Shown here: positions 46,620 to 55,316 of the stretch, piece by piece
Position numbering within the stretch: the stretch's first letter is position 1
Layout of the letters: each line of letters opens with the position of its first letter
Assembly (NCBI GenBank): GCA_905618925.1
Contig: CAJQTG010000003.1
Coordinates: 62,001 to 126,000 of the forward strand
Reading direction: 5' to 3'
Source of the DNA: an uncultured Candidatus Thioglobus sp.
Lineage (GTDB): Bacteria > Pseudomonadota > Gammaproteobacteria > PS1 > Pseudothioglobaceae
DNA length: 64,000 bases
Made by a program: the position numbers and the translations under genes
Notes under the pieces: model-generated
Told to the model about the DNA's origin: nothing
What the model saw: only the letters and a program-made list of their open reading frames with translations
Database searches by the model: none

Positions 46620-47717
46620 TTAAAGATCTAGATTGTAACTATCATTAAGCCAATCTTTAACCCAAGAGATAGCTACAGGGTCTATTTGAGTTGCAATCTC
46701 TTTAAATTTTATTGCCTTATATCCAGTTGATTGCGGATAGATACCAATATACTTTTCTGATATTGAATTAAAACTTGGCTCGTTAATAATATTTTCAAAT
46801 GCTTTTGAAAATGCATTAATAATTTCTGGATCAGTTTTTTTATCGATTACAACCATTTTTTGAGCAGAAAAACCTGCAATAAAGAATGCCTTCCAAGCAT
46901 CCCAACTACTCCCTATAGGTTCTGCACCATGAATTTGAATATAAACCTCTCTAAAAGTTGGGATGTCTGGAAAATTTGGATCTCTAATGATGCTTCCATT
47001 ATCATCAAGAATACCCCATGTCATAATTGGAACCACATCGCCTTTTTCAACAAGTGGCATAACTTTTGCTAGAAATGAAGAAGAAGTTTGATAATCTATA
47101 TTGACATAACCTTGTTCAAACATTAACCTTCCATCCGCCCTTCCCTTTACACCAAAAATGGGCTCTACTTTCATGCCAAGCATGCTCCAGGCTAATAGAG
47201 GAACAAGGTCTAGTCTAGTAGGCCCTTGAGACGCAAAGACATAATTCTCATCAAGAGTTAATTGAGGATTGATATTCCAAAGCGCACCCAATTCTTTTGG
47301 AAGATAAGCAACCCCTCCCGTTGACGATGCCAAGATAACCTCCCAGTCTTTATAATCATACTTAACTCTCGGATCACCTAATAGAAATGGAAACTGTGTT
47401 GAGCCTGAGGTAGAAAAAATAACTGAACCATCAATTGGCGCCTCGGAACTGAACCAGTTGGCACCTTTTGTAGAGCCTGCGCCTGGCATATTAATGACTT
47501 CAACAATTGGTTTCCCAGGCAAGTACTCACTTAGAAGTGGGGCATAAAATCTCGCCAAGACATCTGCTCCACCGCCAGCTGAAAAAGGTACTACCCATTT
47601 AATATGATGATTGGATAGATCAATCTCAGCCGATACATTGTTTGAAAATACAACGGTAAATAGAAATACTAGTGAAGTAAAAAATGATTTAATTTTTATT
47701 ATCTTGAATATTGTCAT
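46620..47717 (-). CDS. Second TctC/Bug-family periplasmic binding protein
   Basis: A TctC-like binding protein with HIKWVVPFSAGGGADVLARFYAPLLSEYLPGKPIVEVINMPGAGST. The track start adds 20 residues. The ATG at 47717 (MTIFKIIKIKSFFTS) gives 365 aa with a good signal peptide ending NVSA, so I choose it. The protein is longer than TctC1 and poorly similar to it outside the family motifs. No second tctAB pair is nearby, but tctDE-like genes are divergently adjacent. It may therefore present a ligand to the sensor kinase, as reported for Bordetella BctC with BctE, or share TctAB. Confidence 0.9.
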   Translation of the reverse strand: MTIFKIIKIKSFFTSLVFLFTVVFSNNVSAEIDLSNHHIKWVVPFSAGGGADVLARFYAPLLSEYLPGKPIVEVINMPGAGSTKGANWFSSEAPIDGSVIFSTSGSTQFPFLLGDPRVKYDYKDWEVILASSTGGVAYLPKELGALWNINPQLTLDENYVFASQGPTRLDLVPLLAWSMLGMKVEPIFGVKGRADGRLMFEQGYVNIDYQTSSSFLAKVMPLVEKGDVVPIMTWGILDDNGSIIRDPNFPDIPTFREVYIQIHGAEPIGSSWDAWKAFFIAGFSAQKMVVIDKKTDPEIINAFSKAFENIINEPSFNSISEKYIGIYPQSTGYKAIKFKEIATQIDPVAISWVKDWLNDSYNLDL

Positions 47718-47792
47718 TAGTATCAATCTTATATAGTATTTATTAAGTTTGCAAATAAATGAGTAAGTTTTCTTCATGATAAGAATTTAAGC

Positions 47793-47811
47793 TGTCCATA
47801 ACCTGTCAAGA
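47793..47811 (+). promoter_or_regulatory. Candidate TctD site between the second tctC and tctD
   Basis: TGTCCATAACCTGTCAAGA has two TGTC half-sites exactly 11 bases apart and shares AACCTGTCA and spacing with the site at 46582. It lies in the divergent promoter region, suitable for autoregulation and control of the second binding protein. Confidence 0.55.
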
Positions 47812-47882
47812 AGTTAAAACTATGATTCTAAAGATAAAATTTCATTTATACTTTTTTTATTCATAAGTTTTAAGTTAATAAA

Positions 47883-48554
47883 ATGAGAATTGTTCTTATT
47901 GAAGATAATCAGATGCTTGCTGAAGGAATTCAAAAAATTCTTTTGGACGAGGGCCATTCTGTTGATTATTTTGTTGATGGAGAACGAGCAGATCAACATT
48001 TAAGGTATGAAGGTGCTGATTTAGCAATCATTGATATCAATCTTCCTAATATGGATGGAATTTCAATAACTAAAAATATTCGAGCCAGAAAACAGCTTTT
48101 TCCAATTATCATTTTAACGGCACGAGGCGCGACAAAAGACCGAGTTATTGGACTAGACGCTGGTGCTGATGATTACCTTGTTAAACCGTTCCAAATGGAT
48201 GAACTAGATGCTCGTATAAGAGCATTATCAAGAAGAAATACCTCATTACTGTCAAATACTGAAAGCATTGGAAGCTTAGCTTACAACAGAACCTCTAGAA
48301 GACTTTACTTTAACGATAATGAGTTAACTCTTAATAGAAGAGAACTTACCTTGTTCGAAATCTTAATTAACAAAAAAGGTCAATATATTTCTAAATCTTC
48401 TCTTGCGGACACTCAATATGGAATTGGCTCAGATATCAATATTAATGCAATTGAAATCAGTATATCTCGTTTAAGAAAAATTCTCTCCGCCTACAGCATT
48501 CAAATTACTACTGCTAGAGGGATTGGTTACATGATGGATGATAAGCTAGAATAA
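47883..48554 (+). CDS. tctD: TctD-like OmpR-family response regulator
   Basis: A 223-aa two-domain regulator. The receiver has the phosphoacceptor Asp51 (AIIDINLPNMDG), Thr in ILTAR and Lys in LVKPF. The C-terminal winged helix has LNRRELTLFEILINKKG and TTARGIGYMM. It pairs with the following kinase (1-base TAATG overlap) and probably controls tctCBA. The name tctD rests on the tct neighbourhood. Confidence 0.9.
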   Translation: MRIVLIEDNQMLAEGIQKILLDEGHSVDYFVDGERADQHLRYEGADLAIIDINLPNMDGISITKNIRARKQLFPIIILTARGATKDRVIGLDAGADDYLVKPFQMDELDARIRALSRRNTSLLSNTESIGSLAYNRTSRRLYFNDNELTLNRRELTLFEILINKKGQYISKSSLADTQYGIGSDININAIEISISRLRKILSAYSIQITTARGIGYMMDDKLE

Positions 48555-49942
48555 TGGAAGAAAAAATCCTATCTCTTAGAAGTAGACTGCTTTTATTAAT
48601 AATACTTCCTCTAATATTTATTGTGTCAATCGGTACTGTCGCACTTTATTTTGACTCACAAAAAAAATCACAAGAAATCTTTGATAACCTTCTTCATACA
48701 ATATCACAAGTTATTCTTCGTGATGCTGTTTTGAGTGATGGTGATCTCTTAACAGAGCAACTCCTTGAAACATTAACAGACTCTCTAAATGATCAAATTT
48801 TTTATCAAGTTAGAAATGAAAATAATACACTTTTTGTTGGATACTCAAACCCACCAGGAATACCAAATAAATTAGAAATTAAACCTTATCAACCAATTTT
48901 TTATGACTCTAACTATCTTGATCAATCTGTAAGAGTTATCTTTTCTAGAGAATTTATCTCATCTATGAAAGACCCAGGATGGGTTAATATTTATGTGTGG
49001 CAAACCCGAATTGGGCAAAGGCAATTACTCTTAGAGCTGGCAGCAGATGCATTTGTAACAATGATTATTATGTTGATTTCAACAGCTTTGATAGTTTGGT
49101 TTGGCGTGCAATATGGTTTAAAGCCACTACTTGAACTTCAAAGTGCAATTAGAAAGAGATCTGCAGATGATATTAGTGAAATAAAACGAGCAGTACCAAA
49201 GGAGGTTTCAAGTCTTTTAAATTCAATGAATAATCTATTCTCACAATTAAGAAAAGCATTTATAGAAAAAGATGAATTCATTGCTAATGCGGCCCATCAA
49301 TTAAGAAATCCAATAGCTGGAATTCAAAGTCAGGCTGAGGCTGCTGAACGATCAAAAACTCTAGAAAGTATGAAAATTAGAATTAAAGATGTAGCAATAG
49401 CAGCTAAAAAAACCTCGCGATTGACTCAGCAACTTCTTTCAATGGAGCATGTTTCTCAAAGATCTATCAAGTCAGAATTTAAAAATCTTGATCTTGTTAA
49501 GCTAACTCAAGAAATATTAACTAAATTTGTACTAAAAGCTGACAAACAAAATGTTAATTTATCTTTAGATTTTAATGAACAATCAATTCAGATTATTGGA
49601 AGTGAAACTTATTTAGGAGAGGCTATTGACAACCTAATAGATAATGCACTTTTATATGGATGTCCAAATGGAGGGGAAATTAATGTTGAACTTAAGCTGG
49701 AATCTGATTCAGCATTATTATTCGTTAAGGATAATGGAAGTGGAATTAAATCTGAATTAATTGATAGTGTATTTGATAGATTTTTTTATGACTCTGAAGC
49801 GAATAGCCATGGAAGTGGGCTCGGCTTATCAATTGCCAAAACAATTATTGAACTTCATGAGGGCTCTTTAACCTTAACTTCTGATAATAAAGGAACATGT
49901 CTAAGTATTAAACTTCCAGCTTTTTATAACAAAGTTTCTTAG
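48554..49942 (+). CDS. tctE: TctE-like sensor histidine kinase
   Basis: A 462-aa inner-membrane kinase. It has one N-terminal transmembrane helix (about residues 13-33), a periplasmic domain of the TctE N-terminal type, a second helix around 157-180, HAMP, then the phosphoacceptor His248 in NAAHQLRNPIAG. The ATPase boxes are NLIDNALLYG, DNGSGI and GSGLGLSIAK. It overlaps tctD by one base and its stop overlaps the convergent epimerase stop by four bases. Confidence 0.92.
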   Translation: MEEKILSLRSRLLLLIILPLIFIVSIGTVALYFDSQKKSQEIFDNLLHTISQVILRDAVLSDGDLLTEQLLETLTDSLNDQIFYQVRNENNTLFVGYSNPPGIPNKLEIKPYQPIFYDSNYLDQSVRVIFSREFISSMKDPGWVNIYVWQTRIGQRQLLLELAADAFVTMIIMLISTALIVWFGVQYGLKPLLELQSAIRKRSADDISEIKRAVPKEVSSLLNSMNNLFSQLRKAFIEKDEFIANAAHQLRNPIAGIQSQAEAAERSKTLESMKIRIKDVAIAAKKTSRLTQQLLSMEHVSQRSIKSEFKNLDLVKLTQEILTKFVLKADKQNVNLSLDFNEQSIQIIGSETYLGEAIDNLIDNALLYGCPNGGEINVELKLESDSALLFVKDNGSGIKSELIDSVFDRFFYDSEANSHGSGLGLSIAKTIIELHEGSLTLTSDNKGTCLSIKLPAFYNKVS

Positions 49943-51120
49943 ATTATTTTTAAAATTTCGTAGCAAGCGCCCATTGTGTGATAATCCGTTTTTCCAGCCG
50001 GGCTTTTAAGGTCATCATATTTATTATTATTTGAATCTAAAATGCGAAACCATGCGCCGTACTTGTGATCAATCATGTACTTCCAGCTGTAACTCCAGAT
50101 TCGATCATACCACTCCCAGTAATAATCATCGCCTGTCCGATTAGCTAATACTGCTGCAGCGGCTAATGATTCTGCATGGACCCAAAAATATTTATCTTTA
50201 TCACAGATGTCTCCATTCGGTGCAAAGCCATAAAATAGCCCTTCTGATTTTTCATCCCAACCCATCTCAACCGCATCATCAAACAATTCTTGTGCCCTAG
50301 GAAGCAACCAATCTTCTTTAACATGCCTCTCAAGGATTAATAATAATTTTGCCCATTCAGTTAGGTGCCCTACCTGGAAGCCCCAGGGGCGAAATAAATC
50401 ATCGGGGCGATCTTTATTATATGACCAATTAATTTGCCAGTTAGAATCATAATGTTCCCAAATTAGGCCTTCTGCAAGACCAGCCTGCCTAATACATATG
50501 TTTTTCCCAATGAGAAGTGCTCGATCTAAATATTTTTGACTACCTGTAGCTTCAAACGCCAAAATAAGGGCCTCACAAGAGTGCATATTTGCATTCTGAC
50601 CTCGATACTCAGAAACATCACTCCAATCACTACTTATTTCATCTGAATATAAGCCGAATTCATTCAGCCAAAAATGTTTTTCCATAAGCTCAAAAGTTTC
50701 ATCAATATAATATTTAGCTTCGGAAATACCTGCCCTGTATGCGGTTGAATATGCGAGCAAAACAAATGCCAGCCCATAGCAATAGTTTGTAGAATCTTGT
50801 ACCCCACTGCCTTTTAAAACCCAAGCATAACCGCCAGTTTTTTTATTTAAATGAAAATGTCTTAAGTACTCTATTCCTTGCCTTGCAACGTCTAAATACT
50901 CATCATTATTAAACTGAATTGAAGCCATCGAATAATTGAATATAAAGCGAGTGCTACTTACCAAATGCCTAGTATCAAAATCATAAATACTTCCATCATC
51001 TCGAAAATTCTGAAAAAAACCCCCAGTTTTTTTGTCAATACAATGAGGGTGATAAAATTTCATAATTGACTCAATGTGTTCAATTAAAAATTCTTTATCT
51101 TTGAATATTGGTTTATTCAT
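49939..51120 (-). CDS. AGE-family sugar epimerase/isomerase
   Basis: A 393-aa (alpha/alpha)6-barrel enzyme of the N-acylglucosamine 2-epimerase superfamily. Family segments include HLVSSTRFIFNYSMA, FRPWGFQVGHLTEWAKLLL, YFWVHAESLAAAAVLA and SPAGKTDYHTMGACYE, with the catalytic histidine pair in the last three. Relatives are mannose isomerase (YihS/AlgI-type), cellobiose 2-epimerase and GlcNAc epimerase. No signal peptide is present. Its start overlaps the sensor kinase stop by one base, so it is translated with a two-component system. Mannose-fructose isomerisation would suit the GtsA-like importer, but this is inference. Confidence 0.88.
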   Translation of the reverse strand: MNKPIFKDKEFLIEHIESIMKFYHPHCIDKKTGGFFQNFRDDGSIYDFDTRHLVSSTRFIFNYSMASIQFNNDEYLDVARQGIEYLRHFHLNKKTGGYAWVLKGSGVQDSTNYCYGLAFVLLAYSTAYRAGISEAKYYIDETFELMEKHFWLNEFGLYSDEISSDWSDVSEYRGQNANMHSCEALILAFEATGSQKYLDRALLIGKNICIRQAGLAEGLIWEHYDSNWQINWSYNKDRPDDLFRPWGFQVGHLTEWAKLLLILERHVKEDWLLPRAQELFDDAVEMGWDEKSEGLFYGFAPNGDICDKDKYFWVHAESLAAAAVLANRTGDDYYWEWYDRIWSYSWKYMIDHKYGAWFRILDSNNNKYDDLKSPAGKTDYHTMGACYEILKII

Positions 51121-52571
51121 TAAACAGGAAAATAGACTTCAACAATTAGGCCGCCGCCTCTTCGGTCTTTAAGCTCAAGCTCACCGCCATGGATATTTGC
51201 AATATTACGCGCTATTCCCATTCCAAGGCCAGAATGAGCATCACTTAACTTATGCTCTAAGCGGTAATATGGCTTAAATACATTCTCCTTGTCAGCATCG
51301 CTCAAACCTGGTCCCTTATCTTTTATCTGGATGAATATTCCAGTCTCTTTTTTCTCTCCAGTCACTTCAACGCCTTTACCATATGTAATAGCATTATTAA
51401 TCAAGTTTGAAAACAAGCGCTCAATCGCTAGAGCTCGACCTTTCATTGAGATGTTACCTTTAATATTTATCTTAATTGGAAGGTCATGAATCTCTTCTTT
51501 TTTGAGGATTGAGACTAATAATGATGACAGCTCAACGTCGCTGGTATTTTCATGTTCAACACCATCAGTCATAATCTGAAGACTTCCTTTAACCATCGTT
51601 TCAAGGTAGTCTAAATCACCAATTAAATTTTCTTTAATAGGCCCATCATTAATTCCTTCAACTCTTAACCGAGCTCTAGTCAATGGCGTCTTAAGGTCAT
51701 GGGAAATTGCTGCAAAAGAACGCTCTCTATCGGCAATAAATTTTTGAATGCGTTTTGCCATAGAATTAAATGCTCCTATTGTTGCTATCATCTCCTTAGA
51801 ACCTTTTTCTTCGAGCTGTCGTGGATTGCGTCCTTTTCCTAGAAGATTTGCCTGATGCGCCAATATTTTAAGCGGATGAACGAGCCAACGAACAAACAAA
51901 AAAGTTAGTAAGAGTACTGTTAGCGAAACTGCTGAAAGACTAAAAATCCTCTCACCATTAATCCAGTCAACGCCTAATAGTAATTCTCCTTTAGGAACAA
52001 CCGCGGCTAAATACATCCATTCATCTGAATCAATTGGAAATTGAATTACGACAAACGGACTTTCGTCCCCAGGCTCTAAGAGTGCAAACCTTTTCCAGGT
52101 AGGTGATAAAGACACCATCAAGTTATTACCTGTTAATATTTTTAAATTATCAAAATCAACAAATGCAATCTCCATATCTTCAACCTGTCCTAACTGGGCT
52201 GTCATACTTTTTTGTAAGTTATCCCGCACCAGTGATGAAAATTCTGACTCTTCAATTGGGACTAAATCAATATATTGTTTGTTTACTGAGACAAAGAAAC
52301 GGGTTCCGCCCATATCTCTTAATTGATCAAGAACAATATGTCTATATTGCTTTGGTAATTTTTCAAAAAATGCAATAGTTTGAGCTATGCGAGAGCCCAT
52401 TGCTTCGGAAACCTCTATCATCCTATCTCTCTCAGATGATTGGAGTTGTTCCACCCATAACCAAGTTCCTAGTAGCTGGGCTATAAGAATTCCAATAAAG
52501 AGCACTGAAGTCAATCTTGCTACAACAGTTTTTGGTGTGATCCAATTAAGAATCAAGTTTGTTTTTGTCAA
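51120..52571 (-). CDS. EnvZ-type sensor histidine kinase
   Basis: A 483-aa inner-membrane kinase. It has transmembrane helices near residues 20-42 and 208-230 flanking a ~165-residue periplasmic sensor, then HAMP, the phosphoacceptor His291 in AAISHDLKTPLTRAR and a C-terminal ATPase (NLINNAITYG, DKGPGL, GLGMGIARNIA). It resembles EnvZ and the GtrS/GltS glucose kinases. It overlaps the response regulator stop by four bases and the epimerase start by one. Its signal is probably a sugar or an osmotic cue; the sequence alone does not decide. Confidence 0.9.
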   Translation of the reverse strand: MTKTNLILNWITPKTVVARLTSVLFIGILIAQLLGTWLWVEQLQSSERDRMIEVSEAMGSRIAQTIAFFEKLPKQYRHIVLDQLRDMGGTRFFVSVNKQYIDLVPIEESEFSSLVRDNLQKSMTAQLGQVEDMEIAFVDFDNLKILTGNNLMVSLSPTWKRFALLEPGDESPFVVIQFPIDSDEWMYLAAVVPKGELLLGVDWINGERIFSLSAVSLTVLLLTFLFVRWLVHPLKILAHQANLLGKGRNPRQLEEKGSKEMIATIGAFNSMAKRIQKFIADRERSFAAISHDLKTPLTRARLRVEGINDGPIKENLIGDLDYLETMVKGSLQIMTDGVEHENTSDVELSSLLVSILKKEEIHDLPIKINIKGNISMKGRALAIERLFSNLINNAITYGKGVEVTGEKKETGIFIQIKDKGPGLSDADKENVFKPYYRLEHKLSDAHSGLGMGIARNIANIHGGELELKDRRGGGLIVEVYFPV

Positions 52572-53233
52572 TCTTTTAAAAGGAGAACGTACCCTTTTCC
52601 TCTTACGCTTTGAATAATTTCGCCTTGAAAATGTTCGCTAAGTTTGTTACGTAACCGGCTCACAATGGTATCAATTGATCGGTCTAATGGATCTATCTTT
52701 CTGCCGTGAAGGAGCTCACCAATTTCGTCTCTACTCAAGACGCTGCCTATTTGCTTATGAAAAACACAAAGCAAATCAAATTCGGTTCCAGTTAAGTCTA
52801 ATTGAGCGCCATTAATAAACGCGCTTCTAGCTGCAAAGTTCATAACTATATGATTATCTACATCCTCATCTTTTACCTCTGAGCGCCTCAATAGAGCTTT
52901 GATTCTTGCTAAAAGTTCTCTTGGGTTGAACGGTTTACCCATATAGTCATCAGAGCCCAGCTCTAATCCTAAAATTCGATCAAGGTCATCACTCGCTGCG
53001 GTAAGCATAATAATAGGTATATTTGAATTTTTGCGCAGCATTCTGCACACTTCAAGCCCATCTATTCCAGGTAGGCCAAGATCTAGAACTACTAGACTAA
53101 ATTTTGCATGGTCTTGCGCTAAGAATGATTCACCATCAGTGAAAGCGCTTACTTCAAATCCATTTTTTGTTAGATACTGATCTAACAATTTAAGAATTTC
53201 TAGATCATCATCAATGATTGCAAGATGCTTCAT
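52568..53233 (-). CDS. OmpR-family response regulator
   Basis: A 221-aa regulator with receiver Asp51 (VVLDLGLPGIDG), acidic pocket DDD at 8-10, MGKPFNPREL with the conserved lysine, and a C-terminal winged helix (LDLTGTEFDLLCVFHKQIG, SVRGKGYVL). It heads a regulator-kinase-epimerase operon. Similarity to OmpR and GltR is general. A candidate binding site lies before the GtsA-like gene. Confidence 0.92.
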   Translation of the reverse strand: MKHLAIIDDDLEILKLLDQYLTKNGFEVSAFTDGESFLAQDHAKFSLVVLDLGLPGIDGLEVCRMLRKNSNIPIIMLTAASDDLDRILGLELGSDDYMGKPFNPRELLARIKALLRRSEVKDEDVDNHIVMNFAARSAFINGAQLDLTGTEFDLLCVFHKQIGSVLSRDEIGELLHGRKIDPLDRSIDTIVSRLRNKLSEHFQGEIIQSVRGKGYVLLLKD

Positions 53234-53323
53234 TAAGACTTACCTTCCATATACTTGGTGTATAAAAATCTTATTAAAAAAACTTAGTATATACAATGAT
53301 ATTATTTTTGCAATTTTATAGAC

Positions 53324-53346
53324 AAAAAAAATAACCTCACTTGAGG
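53324..53346 (-). terminator. Short hairpin with T-run after umuC
   Basis: On the minus strand CCTC-AAGT-GAGG is followed by TTATTTTTTTT, about 30 bases after the umuC stop. The stem is only four to five pairs, so this is a weak intrinsic terminator separating umuDC from the response regulator. Confidence 0.45.
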
Positions 53347-53377
53347 CAATATTATTACTGGCTTAAAAACAAACTAC

Positions 53378-54658
53378 TCAGATTATTAACAACTCAGACC
53401 ATTTTGTAGTATATCTATTTGACCTAAAGTCAGCTCTTGGGAGCCACCTACCACTACCAATCTCACTGGCATATTTAATTGACTCGTTAAATCTTTTGTT
53501 AACACCCTTTATAACATCAGACTTTTTACGAGCTAACACTTGTGATTGACTATTTTGAGTTATTGAAAAAAGATCTTGCTGCCGATAGTTTTTAGTTAAG
53601 TTGCTTAATACCACGCCTCCTTTATTAAAGGAATAACCAGGCTTATAAATAAGCCTTAATATTTGAGATGCCAATGGAATAATTTGAGACTCATCCTCAA
53701 TAGCAATTGGCATTCCTACAGTTTTTGATAGATGAATAGAGGGTTTGTCTTTTTTACGGGGATTGGTGTAAATAAAGACAGTCATAGTTGTCATTGCAAG
53801 TTTATGATTATTAAGCTTATTGACAGCCTTTCTAGTAAGGGCAGTTAAAGCTTGGTTTAATTCATTAAAGTCGCTTAAATCAACACCAAAAGAGCGAGAA
53901 GAGACAATCTGTTGTCTTGTCGGAGGAATTAACTCGATAGGAATACATGAATTACCACGAAGCTCTTGATAAATCTTTTTCCCATTAACGCCTAAAAGGG
54001 TTTCAATAACGCCAACATCTGCCTGATAAAAATCATAACTTGTATTAATTCCAATACGGTTGAGTTTTTTAGCGCTTTGTCTGCCTATTCCCCATAAATC
54101 GCCTACTTCGACCGATTGTAGTAATTTGCAGTATCTTTCGTAAGGAAGTTCGTCTATATCGAAAACGCCATTAAATTTTGAATATTTTTTAGCAATACGA
54201 TTGGCAAGCTTTGCTAGAAGTTTAGTGCTGCCCATACCAATACAAACTGGAACCCCCGTCCAGTTTTTAACTTGAGCTCTTAGAGAGTGCATATGAGCCA
54301 TTAAATTAAGAGGAAGCCCCGCTAAATCTATAAAACTCTCGTCAATAGAATATACTTCTTGGATAGGGGAAAATTGACTAATAACCTTCATTACTCTAGA
54401 GGACATATCTCCATACAAAGGATAGTTTGAGGACTTTACTACAACGCCGTTATTAGCAATCAAACCCCTTACTTTAAAGTAAGGGGCTCCCATCTTGATG
54501 CCTAATGCCTTAGCTTCATTGGAGCGTGCAATAATACATCCATCATTATTAGAAAGAACAACAATTGGTTTGCCTTCTAGTTTTGGCTCAAAAACTCTTT
54601 CACAAGAAGCATAGAAATTATTACAATCAACCAACGCAAACTTAGGCCGGTTATTCAT
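53378..54658 (-). CDS. umuC: DNA polymerase V catalytic subunit UmuC
   Basis: A 426-aa Y-family polymerase that copies damaged templates together with processed Umu[19 protein letters not shown] holds the first catalytic aspartate and [10 protein letters not shown] the DE pair. Thumb and little-finger domains follow, to a length like E. coli UmuC (422). It overlaps umuD by eight bases (54651-54658), so translation is coupled. The C-terminal [20 protein letters not shown] is typical. Confidence 0.95.
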   Translation of the reverse strand: MNNRPKFALVDCNNFYASCERVFEPKLEGKPIVVLSNNDGCIIARSNEAKALGIKMGAPYFKVRGLIANNGVVVKSSNYPLYGDMSSRVMKVISQFSPIQEVYSIDESFIDLAGLPLNLMAHMHSLRAQVKNWTGVPVCIGMGSTKLLAKLANRIAKKYSKFNGVFDIDELPYERYCKLLQSVEVGDLWGIGRQSAKKLNRIGINTSYDFYQADVGVIETLLGVNGKKIYQELRGNSCIPIELIPPTRQQIVSSRSFGVDLSDFNELNQALTALTRKAVNKLNNHKLAMTTMTVFIYTNPRKKDKPSIHLSKTVGMPIAIEDESQIIPLASQILRLIYKPGYSFNKGGVVLSNLTKNYRQQDLFSITQNSQSQVLARKKSDVIKGVNKRFNESIKYASEIGSGRWLPRADFRSNRYTTKWSELLII

Positions 54659-55232
54659 ACTGATGTATAACCGATGTCACAACTCCCCATATAATAAGTT
54701 CGTCAGTACCTCCAATTTTGATATCTTCAAAATCAGGGTTTTCAGCTTTAAGAGTTATATTTCCTTTGTATTTATGCAAGCGCTTAACAGTGAATTCACC
54801 ATCAACAACTGCGATAACTATCTTTCCACTTTTAGCGCTTAAAGACTTGTCAACAATTAGTATATCGCCCTGCTGGATGCCAGCACCTAGCATTGAATCT
54901 CCTTGCGCTTTAACAAAGAAGGTAGCCTCTTTATGGTGGATAAGGTGTGTATTTAAATCAAGCACATCCTCTAAATGATCGTCTGCTGGAGAGGGAAATC
55001 CTGCCTGCACTCGGGAAGTAAAAATTGGAATTGAAAGCTCTGTTGGATTGTCTTTAGCTAAAAAGACTTCTACTTTAGATTTAACCTGGGATTTATAAAC
55101 TTCAATCGTAGGAATAAGTGAATCTACAAGACTGATAGGTACTCTAATAACCTTGGTTTCCTCTTTAAAGCTACCTGAGTTTTTTTTACGACCAGCGCCC
55201 TTTCTGGCGCCTCCATGATTAGGTGTATTCAT
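54651..55232 (-). CDS. umuD: UmuD with extended N-terminus (S24 peptidase)
   Basis: A 193-aa S24-family self-cleaving protein. The cleavage bond is Ala77-Gly78 (VQAGFPSP), the catalytic serine is Ser113 (GDSMLGAGI) and the lysine Lys150 (GEFTVKRLH). The 36- and 37-residue spacings equal those of E. coli UmuD. The N-terminal arm before the cleavage site is 77 residues instead of 24. It begins [12 protein letters not shown], a basic motif seen in phage- and plasmid-type S24 regulators, and includes a possible ribbon-helix-helix-like stretch ([14 protein letters not shown]). It may bind DNA before cleavage, but this is inference. It is co-transcribed with umuC. Confidence 0.92.
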   Translation of the reverse strand: MNTPNHGGARKGAGRKKNSGSFKEETKVIRVPISLVDSLIPTIEVYKSQVKSKVEVFLAKDNPTELSIPIFTSRVQAGFPSPADDHLEDVLDLNTHLIHHKEATFFVKAQGDSMLGAGIQQGDILIVDKSLSAKSGKIVIAVVDGEFTVKRLHKYKGNITLKAENPDFEDIKIGGTDELIIWGVVTSVIHQYE

Positions 55233-55236
55233 AATT

Positions 55237-55265
55237 AACTTGATTTATGTAACAGTATTCAAGTT
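55237..55265. promoter_or_regulatory. Inverted repeat in the umuD leader
   Basis: Minus strand AACTTGA and TCAAGTT form a 7-bp inverted repeat with a 15-base spacer, between the -10 box and the umuD start. A canonical LexA box (CTGT-N8-ACAG) is absent. The repeat could be the operator for the SOS repressor used here or for UmuD itself. Confidence 0.5.
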
Positions 55266-55268
55266 GGA

Positions 55269-55297
55269 ATTATAAATTAACTAATATAGCAAGTCAA
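55269..55297 (-). promoter_or_regulatory. umuDC promoter
   Basis: TTGACT (55292-55297) and TATAAT (55269-55274) are spaced 17 bases on the minus strand, nearly consensus. The promoter lies in the 84-base gap after the 8-oxoguanine deaminase stop, so umuDC has its own start and is probably repressed by a downstream-bound protein. Confidence 0.8.
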
Positions 55298-55316
55298 TGG
55301 CAGTATTAAGAAAAAG

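Noticed and set aside
55230-55300. LexA (SOS) box before umuD
   Set aside because: Only the half TACTGT is present; the partner half after eight bases does not match ACAGTA.
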